Positions 1 to 12,066 of a stretch of DNA of 64,000 nucleotides are shown here, in pieces. Below the pieces are notes generated by a model. It worked only from the letters and a program-made list of their open reading frames with translations, was not told the DNA's origin and did no database searches. The position numbers and the translations under genes are program-made. Where the stretch lies: contig JAPWDM010000008.1 of the NCBI GenBank assembly GCA_035578155.1, forward strand, positions 24,824,598 through 24,888,597. The letters run 5' to 3'. Within the stretch, counting starts at the first letter, position 1. Each line of letters opens with the position of its first letter. The DNA comes from Brachynemurus nebulosus (Eukaryota; Arthropoda; Insecta; Neuroptera; Myrmeleontidae).

Positions 1-3000
1 TCTTTTTCTTTTAAATTTTCTTGTAGGTCTAAAACGTTAGCTTCTAATTGTTGAATGCGAGCGTTTAAGTTGGCCAATTGTTGATCTTTGTCGGTAAGAA
101 TGGAAAATAATTCTTCTTTCGTATTGTCTAGGGTGTAGGTTTTAACGGTTGCGGAAATGGTAGCTTTGGAGTCTTTTTGCGATAAGGTGCTTATCGACTG
201 ATTGAATAGAGCTTGGGAGTCGTCTAGCTGAGCTTTCAATTGTGTCACTTTCTCTTCGATACCCTTCTGATGTTTACCACGTTCAGCTAATTTCATTCTG
301 AAAATAATCGTTTAGAAATGACGAAGCTAAAAATTAAAAATTCATCAAGTAAGTGTTGGACACATATTAAATAAGAGTTCCTGAGTGGCTAGAGTTTTCC
401 ACAGTTGTCCGGATAAAATATAGGGCATTTAACCCATTATGACCCACGGTATTACACAAAATACCAAAGGAAAGTCATTCTTTATATGAGGCGTTGAGAA
501 CAAGAACGACCTAACTAACAAATTTTATAAAATTGAGATATTGGGCCTAAGTATACATGAAGGTCTAATTATTGAAATAAAAACTGTCTAGGTGTGTTTT
601 TAATATGAACTAAGAGATGGCAGCATACTAACTTTTTCTTACATCATAAACTTTTTAATTTATGTGAGTGCAAAATCGGCCTAAATGACATAGGCGGGCT
701 AGGTCATTTTTTTACACTAACAATATTGTAGTTTTCTTAAGCTGCAGTAGTAGTGAGAGACTGTCGATAATTGAAACTACCCATAATTATAGATAGTCAG
801 TCGTAAAACTATCGATAGTTGTCGATATTTTCCGATAGTCAAGTTTTTGTTGCTCAAGTCATATTTCATAGGAATTTAGACTAACACAATGAAACAACTA
901 GTTACCCAGATTGTACTTATCTAAAATCTTGCTTTTTCAAACTTGCTACAGTACCTACTTAACAAGAAATTGTAAGTTTTTCTGCAAACATTTTAAGTGA
1001 TTTTCGAACTTTAATTTTAAATTATGAATAAAATTGTACACTTTTTGAGTTCCGTAATCAAAATATTGAAACCCTTATAAGTTTTCAATATTCATGCATC
1101 AGATGTTTAAATTTTTACAAATACAAATGATATTGTAGATGAAAATAACAAAACTGATGATGACTGAATCAATAAATTTAAATTTTTTTATAATTCGAAG
1201 GCTTTTTCTGTTCTATTTGTATAATTTCAAAAATTTCATTACTTATGTTGGATAAAAATATACATTTTTTACAACAGCACATTTTTTCTCTCAATTTAAA
1301 GCAAAAAATCTTTGAAGACAACATGACCTAACTAATATATTTTAACTAATTTCTCATTAACCACGAGTGTAAAAATGGCCTAAGTGACAAAAAAATTAGC
1401 GAAAAGATACTAGACCTTCTAATTTTACCCATACATGCATTTGACATTGTATTAAAAATATAATACGTAAGTAAACGTCAATAATTTTATTAAGACTTTG
1501 GTGGAAAAACAAAAATATTTTTTTCCATAACTTTAACTGTTGTTATCTCGATATGACCTCATATGTTGTGTACTTTTTTCACAGTTTTCAAATATAAAAC
1601 AGCACAGGATTTTGTTTGAAGTGAAAACTTCTATAGCGAAGGTAACTCTACGTAAGAGCGTAATGAAATCTGTAATGGTTGTAAGGTGAAACAAACGCTA
1701 TTGGTTAGTTGCTCGTTGCTAAATGGTTATTATTTTATACTGTTTAAATTATTTAATCTAACGGTGAAGTAGCATGTCATTATCAAGAAATCTTATTTTT
1801 AATGAATTATTTCTTGGATAATACCTAATAAAAATAAATATATGTTACATACTAAGAGCATTCCTACGGTTTACTTAATATTTCTATTGGTAATTATGCA
1901 GAAGCACGGCTCTAACTAAACTAACTAAACTAACCTAACCTTAACTAACTTCACCACCTAGTTCTTATATCAAAGTCGAAATATATTTTCTAAACTAATC
2001 TAACCTTAACTAACTTCACCACCTAGTTTTTATATCATCTACTCTTATTTACTTTGACCCATTTTACCGGAAGATGCACTCAAATCACGGCGTTGAGGTA
2101 ATCGTAGTCGTCAAAATTAAGTCAATTTTTCTAATTTCCGCGCTCAATATTTCGAAAATGCAACGAGGTATCGATTTTTTTAATTCTTCGAAAAGTATTT
2201 ACTTTGGTTAGTTTTACTAGACTATGCACTCAAATACAAATAAACGCACGCATACTAAATGACAAAAGAAAATTTGAAAAAATTGAATTTTATCACATTT
2301 TAAAACAGTTTCCCAGCCTTTCCCTTCTAGGTATCGGTTTGTAGTATTTTTTTTTTTAAACTAATGAGCCGTAGCGACGAACATTTAAAAAAAAAATACT
2401 ACAAATCGGATCATTATTTTTCTTCTAGAGCCAAAAAGTGGGGCCGTGTTTCTACACAATTACCTTTCTGTTCATTAAAAATTAGATAAAAATCACTTTA
2501 CTATCATTATTATTACCTATCAACAAATTTCTATCCTTGTCAGGCTACTAAACTTCAATAAATCTATAGAAACCAAAATATTAACCAAAAGTAGAATAAA
2601 TACCTATTATTGGAATATTTTAATTTACTTTAACAATTTTAATTTTTATAAGGTACGGACAAACATGACAAAAGCTCCAAATTTTTTTTTTAGAAACTTA
2701 AAAATAATTCTAATGAAACCATTTATCTAGATCAGCGGTTTCCAAACTTTGTGCACTAACGCCCCCCTTTTAAAAATTTTACCTCTGTCACCGCCCTCTT
2801 GAAAAAATTTATAAACAATTCCTTTTATTAAACTAATAAATCATTTTTTTTACTGAAAAAACTCATGTTCTTGACGGACGACAGGTCTATACGACATTTG
2901 AGGAAAAACTGTTGATCAGACACGTTATTCGATACTTACGCGCTAACATGATTCTGACCGCTTGAGAATTGTTATTGTTGAAATATTACGTACAGTAGCG

Positions 3001-3847
3001 AGCAGAAAAATCAGTGTTAAGGGGTTACATGGCTCTTAGCAACTTTTGGCAATTTTTTTCTATTAGTAAATTTAATGCTTATGGCTTGTACTTGAACAAA
3101 GGGATTTAAAAAAAAGAAATTTCAACTTGTGACAGTGTTTTAAACAAAAAATTTTGATTTTTGGTAAAAATTTTCGTGTTTTTTGTTGATTTTCTACTTG
3201 TAAAATGAGATGTAATGAGCGGACACAGTAATTTTTCGTTCAAGTACAAGCCATAAGCATCTACTAATAGAAAAAATTTTGTTTTTTATTTTAGGTAAGA
3301 ATTTCACTAGTTACTCTGCCTACGACGACGATATTTGAAGTTAACCTGCGCCCCCTGGTGAACATTGGGCGCCCCCCAGTTTGGAAACCGCTGATCTAGA
3401 TGAGTCATTCATAATAGCAACCTTTACAGTACAGTCTCATAAAAAGATATAAAAACTCACTTATTTTCTTCTAACTGCTTCCGTAGCAAATTGATTTTCT
3501 CTTTTCCTGGTGTGTCTTGCCTAGACGTTGATGCCTTACTGTCGGGTGTTTTATTTTCGTCTTGTTCCAACATCTTTTTCTGTTTATTACGTTTCGCCCG
3601 AGATTGCATCCTGGTTAACGTATCCGTTAATTTCTCGGCTTTCTCTAATGAGGCTGTGGTAGCTATCTGATCTGTCTTTCGAAGCATCTCTTTCAACTGT
3701 TCAATTAATTTTTGCTGTTGCTCTGACTGATCTTTTAATTCGCTTAACTCTTGACTTTGGGATGGTGTTGAACCGGAGGGGTTTTCATTGGGGTTTGGGG
3801 CCCCAGATCCGCCAGGATCCGATTCTGTTCCCCACCACATAATTTTT
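1..3847 (-). CDS. Golgin-like coiled-coil protein, N-terminal part (partial gene)
   Basis: Two joined coding exons are read on the minus strand. Exon 1 is 3840 down to 3461 (ATG at 3840-3838, start MWWGTESDPGGSG), with donor GTGAGT at 3460. Exon 2 begins at 297 after a TTTTCAG acceptor and runs off the window at 1. The phase is kept: two bases of a Lys codon lie in exon 1 and the third in exon 2. The protein opens with a low-complexity Gly/Pro/Ser/Asn stretch (about residues 1-28). It then becomes charged, Gln/Glu/Lys/Leu-rich heptad-like sequence (LIEQLKEMLRKTD, LRKQLEENKMKLAERGKHQ), which is a long coiled coil typical of golgins and other tethers. A CAG at 3850-3848 just before the ATG could be an acceptor for an untranslated upstream exon. 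I do not recognise the ortholog; TMF, GCC-type or other GRIP-type golgins are possibilities. The C-terminal targeting domain that would decide is outside the window. Intron 1 (298-3460) holds a hAT-like element. Confidence 0.7.
298..2700. other. Intron of the coiled-coil gene; no gene seen
   Basis: AT-rich intron sequence without coding signal on either strand. It contains a short direct duplication of about 45 bp (about 1934-1975 and 1990-2035, sharing CTAACCTTAACTAACTTCAC). It also has a small inverted repeat around 2330-2405 in which GGTTTGTAGTATTTTTTTT is answered by its complement near 2395. Confidence 0.6.
2733..3393. mobile_element. Non-autonomous hAT-like transposon (661 bp)
   Basis: The ends are CAGCGGTTTCCAAACT and its perfect complement AGTTTGGAAACCGCTG. 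They are flanked by an exact 8-bp direct repeat ATCTAGAT (2725-2732 and 3394-3401). CAG-starting inverted repeats plus an 8-bp duplication are the hAT hallmark. No transposase ORF remains. Inside, a segment near 3085 (ATGCTTATGGCTTGTACTTG) is repeated inverted near 3240-3260. The element sits in the intron of the coiled-coil gene. Confidence 0.88.
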
Positions 3848-3849
3848 CT

Positions 3850-4146
3850 GAAAACAGTGTTATATAATGACAGTTAGAAAATTTCACTTGTTTGATTTCA
3901 TTTTATACGAACATTTATTAAAAATTTTCAACGGCTATTTCAAATTTTGTTACATTTTAGTTTTGGTTGGAAGAATCAGATCAAAATACTTGCATATGTC
4001 AATTTCCACGTATGTACATTAATGACATTAGTAAGATAGAGTGATCAGTTTCTATGAATTTATAAATAACATTATCTTTGGTACAAGGGGACAAACTAGG
4101 TGGTCTATGTCTCTGTTCCACTTGTAATGAGTTTGTGACGTAAAAT
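3850..4146. other. Intergenic sequence upstream of the coiled-coil gene
   Basis: Presumed promoter side of the minus-strand coiled-coil gene. I see no convincing TATA box or conserved core element. From about 4085 onward the sequence belongs to the dispersed repeat described at 4085-4810. Confidence 0.4.
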
Positions 4147-4810
4147 CATGTCCCTGCCACTTGTTTTCAAGGACGGGCCAATGACTGTCACAGTTTGCTA
4201 GGTGGCGCTGATGGTAGGGGTGTATACTAAACAGAGTTGGGACATGTGAGCATTTTTCATCAAATGGATGTCAAAATTAATTATCATATGATTGAGTACA
4301 AAAGTATCGTTACCAAGTTATGTGTTAACGAAAAATTAAAATTTTTTAATTTAATTAATCTTTCTAGGTTGAGTTGAAGTTTTTTTTTTAAATATTTAAT
4401 TTATTTCCAATTTATTTTAGATGAATCTGATGAAAAATAGCGAACTATCGAAACTCATGTCCCGACTCTAATTTTAACTCCCTGTACATCAACGCCATCT
4501 GGTATATTAGTTACAGCGGGTCAGAATACGGTCCATTTTTTTATAATGGACTATATGCAGAGTGGCAGGGACATGCGTAAAATCTCTCCCACCATGTGTG
4601 TAGGTACACACCGCTTGCAATTGTGTTAGTTTGTTGTTTGCTTTGTGTGCGTACTCACACATACCACCAAAACACACGTATTATGGGGCAGACCAAGCTG
4701 TCCAATTTAAGTAACAATGGTGTTCATTGTTAACACAATGCAGTGTGTGTTCGGCGACGGACACTGGCTGACTGCCTGCCTTAAGCTGTGACTGGTATAC
4801 AAATGACTCC
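4085..4810 (+). repeat. Dispersed repeat family X, copy A (interrupted)
   Basis: The sequence beginning GGGGACAAACTAG and ending near TTCGGCGACGGACACTGG...CTTAAGC(T)GTG recurs at 27043-27703 (reverse), 51000-51245 (reverse) and 59555-59875 (forward). Shared landmarks are TTCCACTTGT, GATTTTACGTCAC-like, TTGCAAT..TGTT, GTGTGCGTACTCACAC and GTGTTCGGCGACGGACAC. This copy is split by the 429-bp element at 4147-4575. No ORF is conserved. Confidence 0.7.
4147..4575. mobile_element. 429-bp TIR element with CATGTCCCTGCC ends, copy 1
   Basis: The termini CATGTCCCTGCCAC and GTGGCAGGGACATG are perfect complements, flanked by an exact 8-bp duplication CGTAAAAT (4139-4146 and 4576-4583). The second copy at 25672-26100 has exactly the same length and runs in reverse orientation. 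No coding capacity. The 8-bp duplication fits hAT or P superfamilies, and the CATG start is more like P; assignment is open. Confidence 0.85.
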
Positions 4811-4854
4811 ACGCGAATTACACTTTTTTTATATTAGTTGGCTTCTAGTTTTCT

Positions 4855-5010
4855 ATGCATACATATAACCATTTAGCTCACTACCAAACACAACTCCGCG
4901 TGCACATATATAACGTAGTGGTGGGATATTTTTTATCCTTTAGCGTTACACTGATTTCAGTAGTATAGAAATATTACCGCTCGTTCTGTGTTATTCTGTG
5001 GTCGTAACTG
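4855..5010. repeat. Dispersed repeat, copy 1 of 2
   Basis: A stretch with CCGCGTGCACATATATAAC, GTGGTGGGATATTTT and ATCCTTTAGCGTTACACTG recurs at about 43540-43645 in the same orientation, with a few substitutions. No coding potential. Confidence 0.6.
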
Positions 5011-5029
5011 CTGTTATCAAGGGATTCTC

Positions 5030-6020
5030 AAACTTTTATGGTTTCACACAATATAATAAGAAATAAGAGATAAGTGTTCGCCATCGAGTGATGTTAAATG
5101 AAACTTTAAGGATGGTACCTGAAACGAAAATTCCAACTTTTTCCATTGAGTTTGAAATATGTTAAACAATAGACGATTCTGCATCAATTAACAAAAAGAA
5201 AATTGTATGTCACGGACAAATTAAACGAAATAATTAATGTTAATGTTCTCATTTATTGTGTGTTGTTTGAACCAGAAGTAATTTAGCTACGAATAAATTA
5301 GTAAAATTGATCATATTTTATCCAACTTTCGTAAGAAAAAAAATAGTTTTATGAACCTTATACTTTGTATTATTTTTTAATTAAAAAAAAACCGGACCCA
5401 CCGGCCTATCTTTTTTGAAAAAATTAAAATAAAAATTAGAAGCCGGAACCACGCGGTTTTCACACTATTTTAAAAAACTGTGCCCGCCATTTTCGACGAG
5501 AAAGGTGGTACAACATATAATGAATGTTTTCCGTTTAGGAAACACAGACGATACAGTGCATTTTTTTTTGCACAGAAAACTAATTTTTTTAAATTTTAAC
5601 CTTTTAATTGCTTTTAGATGCAATTAAAAGATTAGTTTTGCAATAAAATTTAAAAAAAATAGTTTTTTGTGAAAAAAGAAAATGCATTGTGTCACACAGT
5701 GTTTTCTAAATGGAACATACTCTAGACGTCAACTGTCAGGATAATAATTGCGATAGGTGCTAAATCCAACGTCAACCATAGTCAAATTAAATCTTTATTT
5801 TATAGAAAAAATTTATTAATTGATATAATTTTTTATACAGTACACATCTAAGTGACAAAAAAAAGTCATCACGAAAGTTATGTTTTTATGAATTTGGATG
5901 TACAAAAATACCTATGAGCAGTTAAGTTTCATTCAATGTCACTCGATGGCGAACACCCATTATCTCTTATTTGATATTTCTTATTTTTCTTATTTCATTC
6001 TCATTCTGTGAAAGCCATTA
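5030..6020. mobile_element. MITE-like element with about 80-bp inverted ends
   Basis: The left end (5036-5110, with AATAAGAGATAAGTGTTCGC and CCATCGAGTGATGTTAAATG) is answered in reverse at 5925-6018 (CACTCGATGGCGAACACCCA, TATCTCTTATTTGATATTTC). A second, inner foldback is centred near 5620: CCTTTTAATTGC / GCAATTAAAAG, with arms reaching about 5530 and 5705. No transposase ORF. Confidence 0.65.
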
Positions 6021-6309
6021 CGAGTTAACACAGATTGCAAAGAATTAGCACAGTTAATATAATTTAAATTTGTATTATCCTTTTACAGCCAGTTCTCTCT
6101 TTAATTTTTAGTTTTTTTACATGTAGACTGTAGTATACCAATATCTTAGAATTTATCGACTTTTTAAAATATAATAATTTGGACGATTTGGAGGCATGTA
6201 TAATTTTTCGTGCAATCGTTAAAATACGATATGCCGCTACAGACTTTGAATTTTTCAAATAATTTGTAAAAGATAAGGTCTTTTTTTCAATACTTATAAA
6301 AGTTAAGCT

Positions 6310-6396
6310 TTGCTGGGCGAGTTTCAAGTTCGTTTATGATCGTTTTGTGTCATATTTACTGAGCGTGATTCGTGTGATTCGTTACAGGGGTTACAG
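6310..6396 (+). other. Probable 5' untranslated exon of the 24-finger gene
   Basis: TTACAG|GTATGT at 6391-6400 is a good donor. TTTTGTGTTCAG ending at 6530 is a good acceptor with a pyrimidine-rich lead. The acceptor lies 14 bp before the ATG, so the first exon would be untranslated. The exon's 5' end is not determined from sequence. Inference only. Confidence 0.45.
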
Positions 6397-6544
6397 GTAT
6401 GTTAAGTCTGTATAGATAACTTGTATAAATAATTAAATATGCCAGTTTTAATCTCCAATTTCTAAAAATTAGGTCTCACCGAGGAACATAAATCATATAT
6501 AATATAATATTCAAAAGTTTTTGTGTTCAGTCTTGTCAAGAATA

Positions 6545-8980
6545 ATGGAAAATAAAGAATCTACACCAACTGTTGAACCTACACTGCTTGTTAAAGTTGA
6601 GGAAGACATAGATGATCTAGGTAACCAATTTCCAAATGTACTGAAGAAGGAATTATCAAATTCTTTAAATTACCATGAAATAAAATTGGAATTGGGAAAC
6701 TGTAGTGCTGTTGATTTATCAAGTTTACATACGGAAATAAAACTGGAAAATGATGACAGTGATATGACAACAGAAAACAGTATATTCTCTGGCGAAAATG
6801 AAAATTCTGTTGAACTAAATATATTTGAAAATATAGGCGAACGGTTTGGTACAACAGAAAATAGTGAGACTAGTGTTGTGAGTCCTGAGACTTCAGTTAA
6901 ACAAATCAGTTTAAAGAATTATAAAAAAACTCATTCGAGTGAAAGAAAATTTAAATGTCATACGTGTTTTAAAACATTTATTACGTTCAACGGTTTAAAG
7001 TATCATAAAACACTACACACTGGTAAAAAGCCATTCAAGTGTGTTACATGTTTTAAAACATTTTCCCAGTCAAGTTCTTTAATAATTCATAAAAGAATAC
7101 ACAGTGGTGAAAAGCCATTCAAGTGTGATATATGTTTTAAAACATTTTCGCAGTTAATCCATTTAAGTAGACATAAAAGAATACACACTGGCGAAAAGCC
7201 ATTCAAATGTGATACATGTTTTAAAACATTTTCTCAGTCAGATTCTTTAATAGTGCATAAAAGAGTACACACTGGCGAAAGACCATTCAAGTGTGATACA
7301 TGTTTTAAAACATTTTCTCGGTCAAGTAATTTAAAGACCCATGAAAGACAACACACTGGTGAAAAACCATTTAAGTGTGATACATGTTTTAAAACATTTA
7401 CTACGTCAAGTAACTTAAAGACCCATGAAAGGGCACACACTGGTGAGAAACCATTCAAGTGTGATACTTGTTTTAAAACATTTTCTCAGTCAAGTAATTT
7501 AAGACAACATGAAAGACGACACACTGGTGAAAAGTCATTCAAGTGTGTTACATGTTTTAAAACATTTTCCCAGTCAAGTTCTTTAATAATTCATAAAAGA
7601 CTACACACTGGCGAAAAGTCATTCAAGTGTAGTACATGTTTTAAAACATTTTCCCAGTTAAGTTCTTTATTCATTCATAAAAGACTACACACTGGCGAAA
7701 AACCATTCAAGTGTGATGCATGTTTTAAAACATTTTCTCGGTCAAGTAATTTAAAGACCCATGAAAGACAATACACTGGTGAAAAACCATTTAAGTGTGA
7801 TACATGTTTTAAAACATTTACTACGTCAAGTAACTTAAAGACCCATGAAAGGGCACACACTGGCGAAAGACCATTCAAGTGTGATACATGTTTTAAAACA
7901 TTTTCTCGGTCAAGTAATTTAAAGACCCATGAAAGACAACACACTGGTGAAAAACCATTTAAGTGTGATACATGTTTTAAAACATTTACTACGTCAAGTA
8001 ACTTAAAGACCCATGAAAGGGCACACACTGGTGAGAAACCATTCAAGTGTGATACTTGTTTTAAAACATTTTCTCAGTCAAGTAATTTAAGACAACATGA
8101 AAGACGACACACTGGTGAAAAGTCATTCAAGTGTGTTACATGTTTTAAAACATTTTCCCAGTCAAGTTCTTTAATAATTCATAAAAGACTACACACTGGC
8201 GAAAAGTCATTCAAGTGTAGTACATGTTTTAAAACATTTTCCCAGTTAAGTTCTTTATTCATTCATAAAAGACTACACACTGGCGAAAAGTCATTCAAGT
8301 GTAGTACATGTTTTAAAACATTTTCCCAGTTAAGTTCTTTATTCATTCATAAAAGACTACACACTGGCGAAAAACCATTCAAGTGTGATGCATGTTTTAA
8401 AACATTTTCTCGGTCAAGTAATTTAAAGACCCATGAAAGACAACACACTGGTGAAAAACCATTTAAGTGTGATACATGTTTTAAAACATTTACTACGTCA
8501 AGTAACTTAAAGACCCATGAAAGGGCACACACTGGCGAAAAACCATTCAAGTGTGATACTTGTTTTAAAACATTTTCTCAGTCAAGTAATTTAAGACAAC
8601 ATGAAAGACGACACACTGGTGAAAAGTCATTCAAGTGTGTTACATGTTTTAAAACATTTTCCCAGTCAAGTTCTTTAATAATTCATAAAAGACTACACAC
8701 TGGCGAAAAGTCATTCAAGTGTAGTACATGTTTTAAAACATTTTCCCAGTTAAGTTCTTTATTCATTCATAAAAGACTACACACTGGCGAAAAACCATTC
8801 AAGTGTGATACATGTTTTAAAACATTTACTACGTCAAGTAACTTAAAGACCCATGAAAGGACACACACTGGCGAAAAACCATTCAAGTGTGATACATGTT
8901 TTAGAACATTCACTACGTCAAGCTATTTAAAAAAACATGAAACAATACATATTAAAATGAAAAATAAGCTAAAGAAATAA
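6545..8980 (+). CDS. C2H2 zinc-finger protein with 24 tandem fingers
   Basis: Open frame of 811 codons from the ATG at 6545, with good context (A at -3, G at +4). An in-frame TTG upstream lies in the splice acceptor and is not used. Residues 1-134 form an acidic region with SUMO-consensus-like VKVE, IKLE and IKLE and the block [14 protein letters not shown] shared with the other two finger genes here. Residues 135 to about 805 are 24 fingers of the form FKCxTCFKTFxxSSxLxxHxRxH, joined by TGEKPFKC or TGEKSFKC linkers. Finger 10 has Tyr for the last His (codon 7772-7774 TAC instead of CAC). Fingers 5-9, 12-16 and 18-22 are near-identical five-finger modules, down to the DNA. Likely a nuclear sequence-specific DNA-binding protein, probably regulatory. 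No ZAD, KRAB or BTB domain is visible. Target and exact role unknown. Confidence 0.93.
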   Translation: MENKESTPTVEPTLLVKVEEDIDDLGNQFPNVLKKELSNSLNYHEIKLELGNCSAVDLSSLHTEIKLENDDSDMTTENSIFSGENENSVELNIFENIGERFGTTENSETSVVSPETSVKQISLKNYKKTHSSERKFKCHTCFKTFITFNGLKYHKTLHTGKKPFKCVTCFKTFSQSSSLIIHKRIHSGEKPFKCDICFKTFSQLIHLSRHKRIHTGEKPFKCDTCFKTFSQSDSLIVHKRVHTGERPFKCDTCFKTFSRSSNLKTHERQHTGEKPFKCDTCFKTFTTSSNLKTHERAHTGEKPFKCDTCFKTFSQSSNLRQHERRHTGEKSFKCVTCFKTFSQSSSLIIHKRLHTGEKSFKCSTCFKTFSQLSSLFIHKRLHTGEKPFKCDACFKTFSRSSNLKTHERQYTGEKPFKCDTCFKTFTTSSNLKTHERAHTGERPFKCDTCFKTFSRSSNLKTHERQHTGEKPFKCDTCFKTFTTSSNLKTHERAHTGEKPFKCDTCFKTFSQSSNLRQHERRHTGEKSFKCVTCFKTFSQSSSLIIHKRLHTGEKSFKCSTCFKTFSQLSSLFIHKRLHTGEKSFKCSTCFKTFSQLSSLFIHKRLHTGEKPFKCDACFKTFSRSSNLKTHERQHTGEKPFKCDTCFKTFTTSSNLKTHERAHTGEKPFKCDTCFKTFSQSSNLRQHERRHTGEKSFKCVTCFKTFSQSSSLIIHKRLHTGEKSFKCSTCFKTFSQLSSLFIHKRLHTGEKPFKCDTCFKTFTTSSNLKTHERTHTGEKPFKCDTCFRTFTTSSYLKKHETIHIKMKNKLKK
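7290..8790 (+). repeat. Higher-order tandem repeat inside the zinc-finger array (420-bp, five-finger unit)
   Basis: The 84-bp finger units are arranged in a repeating order by helix type: [36 protein letters not shown]. This order occurs at fingers 5-9, 12-16 and 18-22, with an extra [15 protein letters not shown] pair (fingers 10-11) and an extra QLSSLFI unit (finger 17). Synonymous positions are nearly identical between modules, which points to recent unequal crossing-over or gene conversion. Confidence 0.85.
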
Positions 8981-9023
8981 AAGTCAGTAATAACGCCAAA
9001 GAATACTTACGACAGGGTATGTT

Positions 9024-9156
9024 CAGGGTCGGCAAGAGCAATAACGCAAAAAAAAAAAGTTCAAAATTTTTTTCCGAAAAATGGAGAACATTTAAAAAAA
9101 AGATTCTTCATTTTTCCCGGGCGCCTAACAAAGACTCTGGGCAATTGCCGGCCCTA
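9024..9156. mobile_element. Possible short hAT-like MITE
   Basis: CAGGGTCGGCAA at the left and TTGCCGGCCCTA at the right are imperfect inverted ends over about 130 bp, just downstream of the finger gene. Flanking duplication is not clear (GGTATGTT against GTTACGTT). Weak call. Confidence 0.35.
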
Positions 9157-9159
9157 GTT

Positions 9160-10142
9160 ACGTTCATGATACCAAACGTTTGCAAGCAAATTGTAGTAGC
9201 TTAGCACTTGATATCTGTTAATGAAGTTTTTTGATAATACAGTTTATTAAAAAATATTTTTTATAAAACTAAGGAAAATACATGGCCATGAATTTTCTGG
9301 CTTCATGGCATTCGTAAAACTCCCTTTTTTGCCTTTATAAAACTACTGATTGTATTAGTAAGTATTATAACTAAGTTTGTCATCAGTAAACCGTTGCTTT
9401 AAAACGTCACCAACAGATGTCAAGTGATAAGCTACTGCATCATATTCAAATATACTATGTAAAATAATTATTTCGATTTTAAGCGCAAATTATTCCGCAT
9501 AAAGAGCGAACTATGGTTCATTTCAGTTAAATTTAACCATGCTTCGTCACTTTGAATTTAAATAATTTCCGTTTTCTTGGCTTGATCTCTTTTATTATTG
9601 CATTTATGTAAATTTTAATTTTACAGTTTATTTTTAGAAAAGAATAGAAGATTGATTTGTTTCGAATATAAGAATTATTCAATTTTTTAAGTTTCACTCA
9701 TGATCAATTGTATCTGAAAAGAGGTATAAAAAAAATTGAATCAATGTGAAATAGAAAAATGAATAAAAAAGTAAAGCAGTCGGTGGCATACATGTTACAA
9801 CAAGTTGAATATAAATATCTGATGCCTCCAACTGTTTTACGTGTTTATTAACATTTTCAGTCCCATAGCTTCGGCGTCCGAAAACAAACAAAACATCCGC
9901 AGAGGCCGACCGTGATCAATATTTAGAATAAACAAAACACTTAAAAATATTTATAACAAAGATTTTATATTATTCTAATAAAAATACTTTATTACTACGT
10001 ACCGGACAATTTTCATTTTTTAGTCGAATTTTCTCCGAAAAATTAGACTTATACAGTCTATACGATAAGAGCTGCGAGAGGCGAGAGTAGGGGCGCTATC
10101 CGTTTTCGGACCCGTAGAACACGAATATGTAGAAAAAAAATG

Positions 10143-10145
<3 letters not shown>
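9160..10145. other. Intergenic, no gene seen; one short dispersed repeat
   Basis: No supported gene. About 9835-9935 (CATCCGCAGAGGCCGACCGTG region) is repeated in reverse at about 47218-47300 (GATCGGCCTCTGCGG, ATTTTCGGATGCCGAAAAC). It is probably a fragment of an old element. Confidence 0.5.

Positions 10146-10222
<77 letters not shown>
10146..10222. repeat. (TA)n microsatellite, about 77 bp
   Basis: Uninterrupted alternating TA, directly abutting the tandem repeat that follows. Confidence 0.95.
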
Positions 10223-10224
<2 letters not shown>

Positions 10225-11130
10225 CCGCCACCTTTTAATTGGTGTAGGGCCCCCCTATGGAAGTTAAGAGATGAAATTTGGTAAATGGGGCTCAATTTCG
10301 AGGCACCTCATACTATCAAAGTGGGGTCAAATTTCGGGCAAATTTTTTTTCTGACCCGACCTTTAAGGGGGTGGTGGGGGGCGGAAAAGCAATATAAAAC
10401 TTTACAAAACCGATTTTAAATAATGTTTCGGTCAATTATCTACAACATATCCAAAATTCAGCTTCCTAGGATGATTTGGTGGGAGTAGAGGGGGGGAAAA
10501 ACGATTTTCGCTGGGTCTAACAGGCCCCCAGCCCCCCAGAATTAACGTAGAGGGTTGAAATTTGGTGTGTTGATAAATTTCGTACCTAGGTTGTGCTTTT
10601 TGGAGGTTTTAATATTTTACCCCCACCCCCCTCATTTTTAAGCTACAATTTCATGCATTTTCGACGTTTTCGAAGTTTGTACCACTCGCACAGGTCACCC
10701 AAATAAACCTAAAGGGCCGAAATTTTGTATTCGGGTTGAGTTAGTATCAAGGCGGTGCCTTTTTGGGGGTCTCGACTTTTAACCCCTACCGCCACCATTT
10801 TTATACCCAAAAAAACATGATTTTTCTTGTTTTTTAACAGTTTCATTCGGGTCAAAATCTCCCCAAATAAACCTAGAGGGCTGAAATTTTGTATACAGGT
10901 TAAGCTAATAGCCAGACACTATTTTTTGGAGGTTTCAACTTTTAACCCTTACCCCCACGATTTTTACGTCAATATTTCCTTAATTTTTTTGCTTGTTTTC
11001 TAACACATCTAGAGACTCTCTAAGGAAACCTCGAGGGCTGAAATTTTGTACGTGTATTCAGTTAGTATCCAGCTAGTACCTTTTAGGGAGTCCACATTAT
11101 TTTTCCCCCCACTTCTTCCATTTTTACATC
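10223..11130. repeat. Degenerate tandem repeat, about five units of 150-180 bp
   Basis: Units recur with the order: AAATAAACCTAGAGGG, CTGAAATTTTGTAT, GGTTAAGTTAGTAT-like, TTTTTGGAGGTTT, AACTTTTAACCCCTACC, CACCATTTTTA. The clearest units start near 10550, 10700, 10870 and 11020. They are diverged but keep C-runs (CCCCC) opposite T-runs. No ORF. Confidence 0.7.
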
Positions 11131-11365
11131 GGAATTGAATGCTATTGTTAAATGTGTTTTAAATGCATTACTTATATTCTAAATACAAGTAGGCGAATAG
11201 TAATTTTAAAAAATTTAAAAAAAAGTGAATACAATTTTTTAACAAATGAAATACATACATATTAAGTAATTTGAAAGTGTTATTAAAGTCACTGTTTATT
11301 TATTTATTTAATTATTATTTAGGAATTTTGGATTTTTATTATTTATAAAATAGAAATTTTGGATT

Positions 11366-12066
11366 TTTTTGGAAAGAAAAAATATCTTCATAAAAGCCTT
11401 CCACTTTACTATTTAAGTTCCTTTTTTAATATTTAAAAGTAAAACACAAAGGTAATTGGCGGATAAGCATGGATAGAAATGCCCTCGTACGAATTGTGTT
11501 GGCTTTTTCCCTGTTAACTTCTATCGGCACAAAATTGAAATTTACTGAGATTCAGCCCTTAAAAACTTAAAATCTTTTTTTAAGGCCCCGATCAACCGGA
11601 CACTCATTATCAGTTTTGAAACCACCAAAATTACAAATCGCTTGTGGACTTTCAATTATATTTCGCTTGTAGACACTCAATACCGAAGAAATAATTTTTT
11701 ATTTTTTATTTTTTTTATTTTTTATTTTTTATTTTTTTTTTTTTGAAAGAAAAAATATCTTTATAAAGGCCTTTCAGTTTACTATTTAAGGTCCTTTTTT
11801 AATATTTAAAACTAAAACATAAAGGCAATTAGCGGATAAACATGGGCAGGAATGCCCTCGTACGAATTGTGTTGGTTTTTTTTCTGCTACCTGTTTTCGG
11901 CACAAAATTGAAATTTACTGAGATACAGCCCTTAAATACTTAAAACCTTTTTTTAAAGCCTCGATCAGCCGAACACTCATCACCAGTTTTGAAACCAACA
12001 AAATGACAATTCGGTTGTAGACTTTCAATCACATTTCGCTTGTAAACATTCAATACCGAAGATGAA
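11366..12066. repeat. Tandem duplication of an about 325-bp unit
   Basis: Unit 1 (11366-11690) and unit 2 (11743-12066) align over their full length. Shared landmarks are GAAAGAAAAAATATCTT, GCCCTCGTACGAATTGTG, CGGCACAAAATTGAAATTTAC and CATTTCGCTTGTA, and each unit ends CAATACCGAAGA. A T-rich spacer lies between. Non-coding. Confidence 0.8.

Noticed and set aside
1915..2035. Telomere-like CTAACC/CCTAA repeats
   Set aside because: Not a tandem CCTAA (insect TTAGG) array; only a 45-bp direct duplication with mixed CTAA units.
6521..6544. Upstream in-frame start (TTG) that would add 8 residues to the 24-finger protein
   Set aside because: Not ATG, and the bases overlap a good splice acceptor (TTTTGTGTTCAG). 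The ATG at 6545 has better context.
7234..8550. Minus-strand frames reading [16 protein letters not shown] repeats
   Set aside because: Exact antisense of the repeated finger units; open only because the array is repetitive.
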